From positions 1 to 20,776 of the forward strand of contig JBBQSN010000051.1 in NCBI GenBank assembly GCA_038213835.1: DNA of 20,776 nucleotides, in the 5' to 3' direction. Source of the DNA: JBBQSN01 sp038213835 (GTDB lineage Bacteria > Actinomycetota > Actinomycetes > Actinomycetales > CAWJMD01). The notes under the pieces were generated by a model. It did no database searches, was not told the DNA's origin, and saw only the letters and a program-made list of their open reading frames with translations. Made by a program: the position numbers and the translations under genes. This document shows, in pieces, positions 7,189 to 14,470 of this stretch (the stretch's first letter is position 1; each line of letters starts with the position of its first letter).

Positions 7189-7245
7189 TCAGGTCGGTAC
7201 TCTCGTGGGGTGGCCGCTGGCCGGGCACCGTGGGCGCAGAGGCCG

Positions 7246-8718
7246 TCAGAGTCCGTGCAGCCGCCGGGCGGCCTCGGCGATCGAGCCGGACAGCGACGGG
7301 TAGACCGTGAAGGCGTGGGCGACGTCGTCGACGGTGAGGCGGTGCTCGACGGCCAGCGCGACGGGGAAGATCAGCTCGGACGCCCTCGGTGCCACGACGA
7401 CGCCGCCGATCACGGTGCCGGAACCGGTGCGGGAGAACAGCTTGACGAAGCCGTCGTGGATGCCCTGCATCTTGGCGCGGGGGTTGCCGGCGAGCGGGAG
7501 CTTGACCACCTGGCCCTGGGCCTCGCCTGCCTCGATCTGGGCCTGGGTCCAGCCGACGGTGGCGATCTCGGGTGCGGTGAAGATGTTCGCCGAGACGGTG
7601 CGCAGGTCGAGCGGTGTGACGGCGTCGCCGAGCGCGTGCCACATCGCGATCCGGCCCTGCATGGCGGCCACCGAGGCCAGCGGCAGCACGCCGGTGCAGT
7701 CGCCGGCGGCGTAGACGCCCCGGGCCGAGGTGCGCGAGACCCGGTCGACCTCGACGTGACCGGACGACGTGAGCCGCACGCCGGCGTCCTCCAGGCCGAT
7801 GCCGGCGGTGTTGGGGATCGAGCCGACCGCCATCAGGCAGTGCGAGCCCTCGACCGTGCGGCCGTCGGCGAGGGTCACGACGACGCCGTCGCCGCAGCGA
7901 TCGACCGAGGCGGCCCTCGACCGCGAGAGCACCGTCATGCCGCGGCGACGGAACACCTCCTCGATCACCTCGGCGGCGTCGGCGTCCTCGCCGGGCAGCA
8001 CCCGGTCGCGCGAGGAGACCAGCACGACGTCGACGCCGAGGGCGTCGTAGGCGGACGCGAACTCGGCGCCGGTGACGCCGGAGCCGACGACCACCAGCCG
8101 CACGGGAAGCTCGGCGAGGTCGTACAGCTGGGTCCAGGTGAGGATCCGCTCGCCGTCCGGCACGGCGTCGGGCAGCGTCCGCGGGTGCGCGCCGGTGGCG
8201 AGCAGCACGACGTCGGCGTCCAACGAGGTGTCCCCGCCGTCCGCGAGCTCGACGGACACCTCCTGCGGCGAGACCAGCCGCCCGGAGCCCGCCACCAGCC
8301 GCACGCCCTCCTTCTCCAGCCGGCGGTGCACGTCGTCGGACTGCGCCCGGGCCAGTGCCCGCACCCGCTCGTTCACGCGACCGAGGTCGACGCCGAGGCC
8401 GGCCGCCGGGTCGGGGTCGCCCCCGCCTGGGAACCGGACACCGAGCTCGTGCGCGCCGTCGACCAGCGTCATCACCTCGGCGGTGGCGATCAGGGTCTTG
8501 GACGGGACGACGTCGGTGAGCACGGCCGAGCCGCCCAGCCCGGCCTTCTCCACGACGGTGACCGTGGCCCCCAGCTGGGCGGCGACCAGCGCCGCCTCGT
8601 AGCCGCCGGGGCCGCCCCCGACGACGACGACGCGGGTGCCGGGACGCACCTCGCCCGCCTCGTCCGGGGTGGGGGCGTCGGTGGGGGTCTGCGGCGTGGC
8701 CGTCGTCTGCTCGCTCAT
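7246..8718 (-). CDS. lpdA: LpdA-type flavoprotein disulfide reductase homologue, NAD(P)H:quinone reductase
   Basis: A 490-residue two-dinucleotide-fold flavoprotein: FAD motif VVVVGGGPGGYEAALVAA (about residues 30-47), second nucleotide fold LVVVGSGVTGAEFASAY, FAD motif GVYAAGDCTG, and a C-terminal dimerisation domain with the usual HxxxTVYPS replaced by AFTVYPSLSGSIAEAARRL. The redox-active CxxxxC disulfide of lipoamide dehydrogenases is missing: the segment reads GLGGSAVLTDVVPSKT (about 60-75). This matches what I know of Mycobacterium tuberculosis LpdA (Rv3303c), which lacks lipoamide dehydrogenase activity and reduces quinones. Blocks such as DGERILTWxQLYDL and SVAAMQGRIAM are shared with it. 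ATG 8718 gives MSEQTTATP and a Pro/Thr-rich 25-residue leader. It is divergent from the cyclotransferase-like gene, 61 bases away. Confidence 0.92.
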   Translation of the reverse strand: MSEQTTATPQTPTDAPTPDEAGEVRPGTRVVVVGGGPGGYEAALVAAQLGATVTVVEKAGLGGSAVLTDVVPSKTLIATAEVMTLVDGAHELGVRFPGGGDPDPAAGLGVDLGRVNERVRALARAQSDDVHRRLEKEGVRLVAGSGRLVSPQEVSVELADGGDTSLDADVVLLATGAHPRTLPDAVPDGERILTWTQLYDLAELPVRLVVVGSGVTGAEFASAYDALGVDVVLVSSRDRVLPGEDADAAEVIEEVFRRRGMTVLSRSRAASVDRCGDGVVVTLADGRTVEGSHCLMAVGSIPNTAGIGLEDAGVRLTSSGHVEVDRVSRTSARGVYAAGDCTGVLPLASVAAMQGRIAMWHALGDAVTPLDLRTVSANIFTAPEIATVGWTQAQIEAGEAQGQVVKLPLAGNPRAKMQGIHDGFVKLFSRTGSGTVIGGVVVAPRASELIFPVALAVEHRLTVDDVAHAFTVYPSLSGSIAEAARRLHGL

Positions 8719-8765
8719 CGCGGCCCATTGTGTCGTGTCCCCGACACCGACCGCACGGCGCTGGT

Positions 8766-8771
8766 TACGCT
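8766..8771 (+). promoter_or_regulatory. -10 box of a leaderless promoter
   Basis: TACGCT ends 8 bases before the GTG at 8780 and there is no ribosome binding site, so transcription probably begins at the start codon itself. Confidence 0.5.
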
Positions 8772-8779
8772 CGACCACC

Positions 8780-9244
8780 GTGGCTCTCTACGCGGCGTAC
8801 GGCTCCAACCTGCACCCCGAGCAGATGGTGCGGCGCGCGCCGCACTCCCCGCTGCGCGGCACCGGCTGGCTGCGCGGCTGGAGGCTGACCTTCGGTGGCG
8901 AGGAGCGCGGCTGGGACGGCGCCCTCGCCACCGTGGTCCAGGACCCCGCCGACGCCGTCTACGTGGCCGTCTACGACCTCACGACGGCCGACGAGAGGGA
9001 CCTGGACGAGTGGGAGGGCGAGGGCCTCGAGCTGTACCGCAAGGTGCGGGTCCGGATCGACCTGCTGGGCGGCGAGGTGCTCGCCTGGGTCTACGTCCTG
9101 GACGCCTACGAGGGCGGCGTGCCGAGCGCCCACTACCTCGGCGTGCTGGCCGAGGCGGCGCAGGCCGCCGGGGCCCCGGACGACTACACCGCCCGGGTGC
9201 GGGCGATGCCCTGCCGCTCGATGGGCGAGCGACCCGACGCCTGA
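8780..9244 (+). CDS. Gamma-glutamylcyclotransferase-like protein
   Basis: A 154-residue protein of the GGCT/AIG2-like fold. The N-terminus VALYAAYGSNLHPEQM carries the YGSN nucleating motif (residues 7-10). The acidic motif LDEWEGEGLELYRKV places a likely catalytic glutamate at residue 79. Known members release 5-oxoproline from gamma-glutamyl peptides or cyclise related amines; the substrate here is unknown. The GTG at 8780 was chosen because the YGSN motif must sit near the N-terminus and a leaderless -10 box stands just upstream; the frame is open further but would be unlike the family. The family call is sound and the specific activity is not. Confidence 0.87.
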   Translation: MALYAAYGSNLHPEQMVRRAPHSPLRGTGWLRGWRLTFGGEERGWDGALATVVQDPADAVYVAVYDLTTADERDLDEWEGEGLELYRKVRVRIDLLGGEVLAWVYVLDAYEGGVPSAHYLGVLAEAAQAAGAPDDYTARVRAMPCRSMGERPDA

Positions 9245-9275
9245 CCGGACGTCCGCCGCGCCGCCCGACGCTGAG

Positions 9276-9281
9276 TACGCT
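9276..9281 (+). promoter_or_regulatory. -10 box of a leaderless promoter before the nucleoside phosphorylase
   Basis: TACGCT ends 6 bases before GTG 9288, the same hexamer and nearly the same spacing as at 8766. There is no ribosome binding site. Confidence 0.5.
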
Positions 9282-9287
9282 GCGCCG

Positions 9288-10136
9288 GTGAGCAGCGACA
9301 GCACCCCCGCCGACGACCCCTTCGACGCCGCCCGCTCGGCTGCCGCCGTGCTGGCCGAGCGCACCGGGGCCCCCCGGCACGACGTCGCCCTCGTGCTCGG
9401 CTCCGGATGGGCGCCGGCGGCCGACCTGCTGGGCGAGACGCTCGCCGACGTCCCGGCCGACCAGGTGCCCGGTTTCCACAAGCCGGCCGTCACCGGCCAC
9501 GTCGGCAGCCTGCGCTCGGTGCGGATCGGCGAGACCGACGCCCGGGCGCTGGTGCTCGGAGCCCGCACGCACCTGTACGAGGGCCGCGGGGTGCGCCAGG
9601 TCGTCCACGGCATCCGGACGGCGGCGGCCGCGGGCTGCCGGACCGTCGTCATCACCAACGGCTGCGGCGGGCTGCGGCAGGAGTGGGGTCCCGGCACCCC
9701 GGTGCTGATCAGCGACCACCTGAACCTCACGGCCACCTCGCCGCTGGAGGGCGCGACCTTCGTCGACCTCACCGACCTCTACTCGTCGAGGCTGCGGGCG
9801 GTCGCGCGCGAGGTCGACGCGTCCCTCGACGAGGGCGTCTACGCGCAGTTCCCCGGCCCGCACTACGAGACGCCGGCCGAGGTGCGGATGGCGAGGACCA
9901 TCGGCGCCGACCTGGTCGGGATGTCCACGGCGCTCGAGGCGATCGCCGCACGGCACGCGGGCATGGAGGTGCTCGGCATCTCGCTGGTGACGAACCTGGC
10001 GGCCGGCATCAGCCCCGTGCCGCTCGACCACTGCGAGGTGCTGGAGGCCGGGCAGGCGGCCGGCCCGCGGATCGGCGCCCTGCTGGCCGAGGTCACCCGC
10101 CGGATCGCCGCCCTTGCGCCCGTCCCGGCGTCCTGA
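9288..10136 (+). CDS. punA: Purine nucleoside phosphorylase (trimeric type)
   Basis: A 282-residue enzyme that splits purine (2'-deoxy)ribonucleosides with phosphate into base and (deoxy)ribose-1-phosphate in the cytosol. Motifs: phosphate loop VALVLGSGWA (GSG at 38-40), FPGPHYETPAEVRMARTIGADLVGMSTALEAIAARH with Glu194 and the Met212-Ser-Thr phosphate/sugar contact, and LVTNLAAG with Asn236, equivalent to the purine-binding Asn243 of the human enzyme. These mark the PNP-I (PunA/human-like) family, not the hexameric DeoD family. The GTG start follows a leaderless -10 box. The next gene, a phosphohexomutase, overlaps the stop by one base (TGATG), as in the deoD-pmmB pair of Mycobacterium. Confidence 0.95.
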   Translation: MSSDSTPADDPFDAARSAAAVLAERTGAPRHDVALVLGSGWAPAADLLGETLADVPADQVPGFHKPAVTGHVGSLRSVRIGETDARALVLGARTHLYEGRGVRQVVHGIRTAAAAGCRTVVITNGCGGLRQEWGPGTPVLISDHLNLTATSPLEGATFVDLTDLYSSRLRAVAREVDASLDEGVYAQFPGPHYETPAEVRMARTIGADLVGMSTALEAIAARHAGMEVLGISLVTNLAAGISPVPLDHCEVLEAGQAAGPRIGALLAEVTRRIAALAPVPAS

Positions 10137-11848
10137 TGCTCACGCCCGACCTCGTGGCGGAGGCCCGCACCTGGGCCGCGGCGGACCCGGACGAGCAGAC
10201 CGCCGCCGAGCTGCTCGCGGTGGTCGAGGCCGCCCAGGCGGGCGGCGAGGCCGCGGCGGCCGACCTGGCCGACCGGTTCGACGGCACGCTGCAGTTCGGC
10301 ACAGCCGGGCTGCGCGGCGCCCTGGGGGCAGGGCCGAACCGGATGAACCGGGTCGTGGTGGTCCGCGCTGCGGCCGGGCTGGCCTCGTACCTGCTGCACC
10401 GGGGGCCGAGCACGGGCCTGCCCCGTCCCCGTGTCGTCATCGGCTACGACGCGCGCACGAACTCCGACGTGTTCGCCCGCGACACCGCGGCGGTGATGAC
10501 CGGGGCCGGCATCGAGGCGCTGCTGCTGCCGGCGGCGCTGCCCACCCCCGTGCTCGCCTTCGCGGTACGCCGCCTCGATGCCGACGCGGGCGTGATGGTG
10601 ACCGCGAGCCACAACCCGCCGCAGGACAACGGCTACAAGGTCTACCTCGGCGGTCCGGGCGAGGACGGCGCGCAGATCGTCCCGCCCGCCGATGCCGCCA
10701 TCGCGAGCCGGATCGCGGCGGTCGGCGACCTCGCCGACGTGCCGATGCCCGAGGACGGCTGGACCGTGCTGGGCGAGGACCTGCACGACTCCTACCTGGA
10801 CGCCGCCGCCGCCGTGGCGACGCCCGGTACCTCGCGCGCGTTGTCCGTGGTCCTGACGCCGCTGCACGGGGTGGGCGGCGAGACGACTCGAGAAGCGTTG
10901 CGGCGCGCGGGTTTCGACGACGTCTACCTCGTGCCGGAGCAGGCAGCGCCGGACCCCGCCTTCCCGACCGTGGCGTTCCCGAACCCGGAGGAGCCGGGGG
11001 CGATCGACCTGGCCCTGGCCGCCGCCCGCGAGCGCGGTGCCGACCTCGTGATCGCGAACGACCCCGACGCCGACCGGTGTGCGGTGGCCGTCCTCGACCC
11101 TGCCGGCCCCGCGGAGACCGGCGGCTGGCGGATGCTGAGGGGCGACGAGGTCGGGTCGCTTCTCGGCGAGTACCTCGCCACCCGTCCCGGCGCGCCCACC
11201 AGCGGCACCCTCGCCTGCTCGATCGTGTCGTCCCAGCTGCTCGGGCGGATCGCGGCCGCGCACGGGTTCGACCACGCGCAGACGCTCACCGGCTTCAAGT
11301 GGATCTCGCGGGCGCCGCACCTGGTGTTCGGCTACGAGGAGGCGCTCGGCTACTGCGTGGCCCCCGAGAGCGTGCTCGACAAGGACGGTGTGAGCGCCGC
11401 CGTCGTGGTCGCCTCCCTCGCCGCCTGGCTCAAGGCGGACGGACGGAGCCTGCTCGACGTCCTGGACGACCTCGCGCTCGAGCACGGCCTGCACGCGACC
11501 GACCAGCTGTCGGTGCGGGTCGAGGACCTCTCGCTCATCACCCGGGCGATGCTCACCCTGCGCCGGCGCCCTCCGAGCGAGCTCGCCGGATCACCGGTCA
11601 TCGAGGCCGACGACCTCGCCCACGGCAGCGCCGACCTGCCGCCCACCGACGGCCTGCGCTACCGCACCAGCGGCGGCGACCGGGTGGTCGTGCGACCGTC
11701 CGGCACCGAGCCGAAGCTCAAGGCGTACCTGGAGTCGGTGGTGCCGGTGGGTGCCGACGGCGACGTCGCCGCCGCCCGCGAGATCGCGGCCGACCGGTTG
11801 GCCCGGGTCCGCGCGGACCTGTCGGCCGCGATGGGGCTCCAGCCCTAG
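10136..11848 (+). CDS. pmmB: Phosphomannomutase/phosphoglucomutase family enzyme (PmmB-like)
   Basis: A 570-residue alpha-D-phosphohexomutase. Domain order is visible: QFGTAGLRGALGAGPNRMN at the N-terminus, the phosphoserine loop VMVTASHNPPQDNGYKVY (Ser158), the metal loop IANDPDADRCAV, the sugar loop GYEEALGY, and the C-terminal phosphate-binding RPSGTEPKLKAY. It isomerises sugar-1-phosphates and 6- (or 5-) phosphates. The length and the TAG-L-RG start match the group that includes PmmB and vertebrate PGM2, and PGM2 acts well on pentose phosphates. Sitting one base into the end of the nucleoside phosphorylase gene, it is a good candidate for turning (deoxy)ribose-1-phosphate into the 5-phosphate for DeoC. 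That role is inference from context. Confidence 0.93.
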   Translation: MLTPDLVAEARTWAAADPDEQTAAELLAVVEAAQAGGEAAAADLADRFDGTLQFGTAGLRGALGAGPNRMNRVVVVRAAAGLASYLLHRGPSTGLPRPRVVIGYDARTNSDVFARDTAAVMTGAGIEALLLPAALPTPVLAFAVRRLDADAGVMVTASHNPPQDNGYKVYLGGPGEDGAQIVPPADAAIASRIAAVGDLADVPMPEDGWTVLGEDLHDSYLDAAAAVATPGTSRALSVVLTPLHGVGGETTREALRRAGFDDVYLVPEQAAPDPAFPTVAFPNPEEPGAIDLALAAARERGADLVIANDPDADRCAVAVLDPAGPAETGGWRMLRGDEVGSLLGEYLATRPGAPTSGTLACSIVSSQLLGRIAAAHGFDHAQTLTGFKWISRAPHLVFGYEEALGYCVAPESVLDKDGVSAAVVVASLAAWLKADGRSLLDVLDDLALEHGLHATDQLSVRVEDLSLITRAMLTLRRRPPSELAGSPVIEADDLAHGSADLPPTDGLRYRTSGGDRVVVRPSGTEPKLKAYLESVVPVGADGDVAAAREIAADRLARVRADLSAAMGLQP

Positions 11849-11865
11849 TACCGCGAGGGGACGGC

Positions 11866-12504
11866 TCAGAGCACCGCGGCGAGCGCGCTGAGGGCGACGA
11901 GCACAGCGAACCCGCAGATCAGCGGGACGTCCCAGGTGCGGGTGATCCGGTCGGCGTCGACCGGCTCGGGCGAGCCGCCGTGCTCGCGCCAGACGTCCCA
12001 GCGGTGCCGCACGAGCAGCGCCGCGGCCCCGGAGTCGGTGTTCGGTGCCGAGCTGGCGCTCACGCCCTGGTCGGAGGGCTGGCCCATCGCCGTGAAGCCC
12101 TCGGTGTCGCGGCGTGACAGCGACATCGAGCTGGTGCGGCCCGGGGCCGGAGAGGACCAGCTGGTGAAGGTGCCCTCGACCGTCTCGAGGGTGAGGGCGA
12201 ACCGGGTCCGGACGTCCTCCAGGCGCGCGAACGGCACCCGGGTGTCGCGCACGACGTTCGCCAGGGTCACGCCGTCGGCGTCGACGTCGATCCGGGGCCG
12301 CCAGAACAGCGCGTAGACGACCAGGGCCAGCAGGCCCGCGAACGGCGCGAACCGCAGCGCCGAGGCGGGGTCGTCCAGGGTCGTCAGGACGAGGAACACG
12401 ACGAGCAGGACCCAGGTGGTCGCGGCCAGCACCCGCACGCCGTTCGGGCGCAGGACGACCGGCTCGGGGACGAGTCCGGCGGGCTTGGTGCTCACGTCGG
12501 CCAT
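11866..12504 (-). CDS. PH-like domain membrane protein
   Basis: A 212-residue protein with two N-terminal membrane segments (VRVLAATTWVLLVVFLVLTTL and FAPFAGLLALVVYALFW). These are followed by a bacterial PH-like domain (RIDVDADGVTLANVVRDTRVPFARLEDVRTRFALTLETVEG) and a C-terminal membrane segment (VPLICGFAVLVALSALAAVL). The sequence between, containing FTSWSSPAPGRTSSMSL, fits the short PH proteins common in Nocardioides and Streptomyces whose function is unknown. ATG 12504 (MADVSTKPAGLVPEPVVLRPNG) is the best start but lacks a clear ribosome binding site; GTG 12494 is an alternative. The gene is convergent with the phosphohexomutase, 17 bases from its stop. Confidence 0.75.
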   Translation of the reverse strand: MADVSTKPAGLVPEPVVLRPNGVRVLAATTWVLLVVFLVLTTLDDPASALRFAPFAGLLALVVYALFWRPRIDVDADGVTLANVVRDTRVPFARLEDVRTRFALTLETVEGTFTSWSSPAPGRTSSMSLSRRDTEGFTAMGQPSDQGVSASSAPNTDSGAAALLVRHRWDVWREHGGSPEPVDADRITRTWDVPLICGFAVLVALSALAAVL

Positions 12505-12810
12505 GGTGCCACGAGCCGCCGGTGCTTCGGCCGAGAAGCACCCCGGCGACGAGTGAGGCGACGCCGACGACGGTGAGGGCCGCCTCGCCCCGGGACCAGC
12601 GCTCACGCCCCTGCAGGACCGCGAGCAGGGCGGGAGCCATCGGGGCCCCCACCTGCTCTGCGTCGCGGTGCAGCACCCCGGACCCGGTCGCCGCGCGCTG
12701 GTAGAGGTTCTGCATCCGCGACGGACCCGGCGCCGCCAGGGCCCGGACCACAGCGACCAGCCGAAGCCGGCGTCGCCGAGCGCCACGAGCACATCATGCT
12801 GGTTGAACAT
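12505..12810 (-). pseudogene. Possible frameshifted small gene (unrecognised, hydrophobic C-terminus)
   Basis: From the ATG at 12810 the minus strand reads MFNQHDVLVALGDAGFGWSL with gene-like codon use. The good coding frame then moves by one base near 12750 and continues as VVRALAAPGPSRMQNLYQRAATG, then APALLAVLQGRERWSRGEAALTVVGVASLVAGVLLGR. In that second frame almost every third codon position is G or C, as in the real genes here. One missing G (CTGGTGG read as CTGTGG) would join the pieces into SLVVRALAAPG. I recognise no family. The frame meets no stop before running into the PH-domain gene, so a second disruption, or a lost end, would also be needed. It starts inside operator 1 (12803-12816). 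This is either a decayed gene or two base-call errors. Confidence 0.4.
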
Positions 12811-12816
12811 GTTCAA
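12803..12816. promoter_or_regulatory. Palindromic operator 1, TTGAACATGTTCAA
   Basis: A perfect 14-bp palindrome whose left half supplies the -35 element of the promoter read towards the membrane protein gene. The TetR gene two genes downstream in the same unit is the natural candidate for the protein that binds it. The half-site AAC/GTT core with a two-base centre resembles the KstR-type TetR operators of mycobacteria. Confidence 0.7.
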
Positions 12817-12831
12817 GTCTGGCGCTACGAT
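12803..12831 (+). promoter_or_regulatory. Predicted promoter of the membrane protein-DCC-TetR unit
   Basis: TTGAAC (12803-12808), a 17-base spacer and TACGAT (12826-12831) form one of the best promoter matches in the window. Operator 1 covers the -35 box and operator 2 begins 4 bases after the -10 box, over the expected transcription start, an arrangement suited to strong repression. Confidence 0.65.
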
Positions 12832-12835
12832 GTTC

Positions 12836-12849
12836 TTGAACACGTTCAA
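12836..12849. promoter_or_regulatory. Palindromic operator 2, TTGAACACGTTCAA
   Basis: The same 14-base site as operator 1 with one base changed (centre AC instead of AT), extended to 16 by a flanking C and G. The centres of the two sites are 33 bases apart, about three helical turns, so two dimers would sit on the same face of the DNA. Confidence 0.65.
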
Positions 12850-12887
12850 GAGCCCGCGCTCGCGGGCCGGGCAGAAGGAGAAGCGCC

Positions 12888-13340
12888 ATGGATCCCGTCG
12901 TCGTCACCTACCTCGTCTACGTCCCGCTCAGCGTGGGCCTCACGTTCTGGGTGGCCCGCACCCTGCGCCGCAACGGGGCGCTCTTCCTGCGCGACGTCTT
13001 CAGCGGCGACGAGCGGATGGCCGGTGCCGTCAACCACCTGCTCGTGGTCGGCTTCTGGCTGATCAACCTCGGCTACGTCGCCCTGGCGCTGCGCACCGGC
13101 GCCGACGTGCCCGACGCCCGCGCGGGCATCGAGACCCTCTCCACCAAGATCGGCAGCGTCCTGCTCGTGCTCGGCGCGATGCACTTCGCCAACCTGTTCG
13201 TGCTCTCCCGGATGCGCCGCCGCTGGAACCGCCAGCACGACCCGGTCCCCCCGGTCGCGCCCCAGGGCCGGCTCCCGTTCGCGCCGCAGCGCCCGATGGG
13301 CCCGCCCCAGGGCCCCGGCCCGGTCCCGCAGGGCCGGTGA
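12888..13340 (+). CDS. Small membrane protein, three predicted transmembrane segments
   Basis: A 150-residue protein of no family I can name. It has three hydrophobic segments: VVVTYLVYVPLSVGLTFWVA (about 4-23), VNHLLVVGFWLINLGYVALAL (about 48-68) and IGSVLLVLGAMHFANLFVL (about 86-104). A basic RMRRRWNRQH stretch and a Pro/Gly/Gln-rich tail (VAPQGRLPFAPQRPMGPPQG) follow, probably disordered and cytosolic. The ATG at 12888 has AAGGAG 7 bases upstream. It is the first gene after the double-operator promoter and overlaps the DCC gene by four bases (GTGA), so its job is likely tied to that thiol protein and to the TetR regulator. Confidence 0.8.
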   Translation: MDPVVVTYLVYVPLSVGLTFWVARTLRRNGALFLRDVFSGDERMAGAVNHLLVVGFWLINLGYVALALRTGADVPDARAGIETLSTKIGSVLLVLGAMHFANLFVLSRMRRRWNRQHDPVPPVAPQGRLPFAPQRPMGPPQGPGPVPQGR

Positions 13341-13738
13341 GCGGGCAGCCGGTGCGGGAGCTGACCGTCCTGTACGACGCCGGGTGCGGTCTGTGCACCT
13401 GGGTGCGCGGCTGGCTCGAGGCGACCACGCAGCTGGTACCCCTGACGTGGGTGCCCTGCGGGTCGCCGCAGGCCCGCGCGCTGCTGCCCGGGCTGGACCA
13501 CGAACGGAGCCGCGAGGAGGTCACCGTGGTCTCGTCCGGCGGGGAGGTCTGGACCGCCGAGGGCGCGTGGATCATGTGCCTGTGGGCCACGGCCGAGCAC
13601 CGCGACCTCGCGGTGTGGCTGTCAGGAACCGGACGGCGCGGTCTGGCGCGGGCGGCGGCGCTGTCGGTCGCGGCCGTCGTGCAGGGCCGACCGGCCCCGC
13701 CCGCATGCGCTCGGCCGCCGGCGATGGCGGGTGGGTAG
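13337..13738 (+). CDS. DCC-family (DUF393) thiol-disulfide oxidoreductase-like protein
   Basis: A 133-residue protein with the family-defining DxxCxxC motif in LTVLYDAGCGLCTWVRGWLE (Asp15, Cys18, Cys21). The rest of the fold is thioredoxin-like: LVPLTWVPCGSPQARALLPG and a helical segment around EGAWIMCLWATAEHRDLAVWL. DCC proteins are predicted redox proteins; few have a proven substrate. The GTG start overlaps the stop of the membrane protein (GTGA), so translation is coupled. The C-terminal 20 residues (RPAPPACARPPAMAGG) look disordered. Confidence 0.85.
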   Translation: MSGQPVRELTVLYDAGCGLCTWVRGWLEATTQLVPLTWVPCGSPQARALLPGLDHERSREEVTVVSSGGEVWTAEGAWIMCLWATAEHRDLAVWLSGTGRRGLARAAALSVAAVVQGRPAPPACARPPAMAGG

Positions 13739-13741
13739 CGT
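13736..13741 (+). promoter_or_regulatory. Possible -10 box of an internal leaderless promoter for the TetR gene
   Basis: TAGCGT, which includes the stop codon of the DCC gene, ends 7 bases before the GTG at 13749. It would let the regulator be made independently of the repressed upstream promoter. Confidence 0.4.
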
Positions 13742-13748
13742 CACTGCC

Positions 13749-14441
13749 GTGAGCAGCAAGGACGGCGAGGTCACCTCCAAGGGCGAGCAGACCCGGACCC
13801 GCATCGTCGACGCCGCGATGACCCTGCTCGAGGAGCGCGGCTACGACGGCACCACGATGCGGGCGGTGGCCGATGCCGCCGGGGTCAGCCTCGGCAACGC
13901 GTACTACTACTTCGCGTCCAAGGAGCACCTGGTGCAGGGCTTCTACGACCGGCTGCAGGAGCTGCACGCCACGGCAGCAGCAGAGCGGCTCCCGGGGGTG
14001 GACGGGCTCGGGGCGCGGTTCGCGACCAGCGAGCTGGCGTTCCTCGACGCCGCCGGCCGCTACCACCGGTTCGCCGGGAAGATGTTCGCCGTCGCCGCCG
14101 ACCCCTCCAGCCCGCTCAACCCGCTCAGCGAGGCCAGCACCCCGGCGCGCGACGCCTCCACGCAGATCATGCGCGAGGTCGTGCGGGGCAGCACGGTGCG
14201 GGCCGACGCCCGGGTGCTGGAGGAGCTCCCCGACCTGCTCTGGCTCGCCCACCTCGGGGTGGTGCTGTTCTGGGTCTACGACTCCAGCCCCGACCAGCGC
14301 CGCAGCCGGCTGCTCGTGACGAAGGCCTCACCGGTGCTGGAGCGCCTGGTCGGACTGACCCGCTGGCGTGCGCTGCGGCCGACCGTGAACGAGCTGCTCG
14401 ACCTCGTGGCCGAGCTCGGCGGCAGGTCGGCGGGCCGCTAG
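13749..14441 (+). CDS. TetR-family transcriptional regulator
   Basis: A 230-residue regulator. The N-terminal DNA-binding domain is textbook TetR: KGEQTRTRIVDAAMTLLEERGYDGTTMRAVADAAGVSLGNAYYYFASKEHLVQGFYDR (from about residue 11). The C-terminal ligand domain is helical and contains FAGKMFAVAADPSSPLNPLSE and LPDLLWLAHLGVVLFWVYDSSPDQRRS, a hydrophobic pocket that I recall from a group of actinobacterial TetR proteins of unknown ligand. GTG 13749 is preferred because of the leaderless -10 box; an earlier GTG at 13731 would overlap the DCC gene. It lies 10 bases after the DCC gene and is the likely binder of the TTGAACAYGTTCAA sites. Confidence 0.92.
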   Translation: MSSKDGEVTSKGEQTRTRIVDAAMTLLEERGYDGTTMRAVADAAGVSLGNAYYYFASKEHLVQGFYDRLQELHATAAAERLPGVDGLGARFATSELAFLDAAGRYHRFAGKMFAVAADPSSPLNPLSEASTPARDASTQIMREVVRGSTVRADARVLEELPDLLWLAHLGVVLFWVYDSSPDQRRSRLLVTKASPVLERLVGLTRWRALRPTVNELLDLVAELGGRSAGR

Positions 14442-14458
14442 CAGCGCCGCAGCGGCGG

Positions 14459-14464
14459 TAGAGT
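14459..14464 (+). promoter_or_regulatory. -10 box of a leaderless promoter before deoC
   Basis: TAGAGT ends 6 bases before the GTG start of deoC at 14471, with no ribosome binding site in between. Confidence 0.45.
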
Positions 14465-14470
14465 CCCGCG

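Noticed and set aside
7054..9291. Long plus-strand frame opposite lpdA
   Set aside because: Antisense shadow of lpdA; low-complexity Gly/Asp/His/Arg composition and no motifs.
10114..12117. Long plus-strand frame overlapping the phosphohexomutase
   Set aside because: Shifted-frame shadow; the mutase motifs lie in the other frame.
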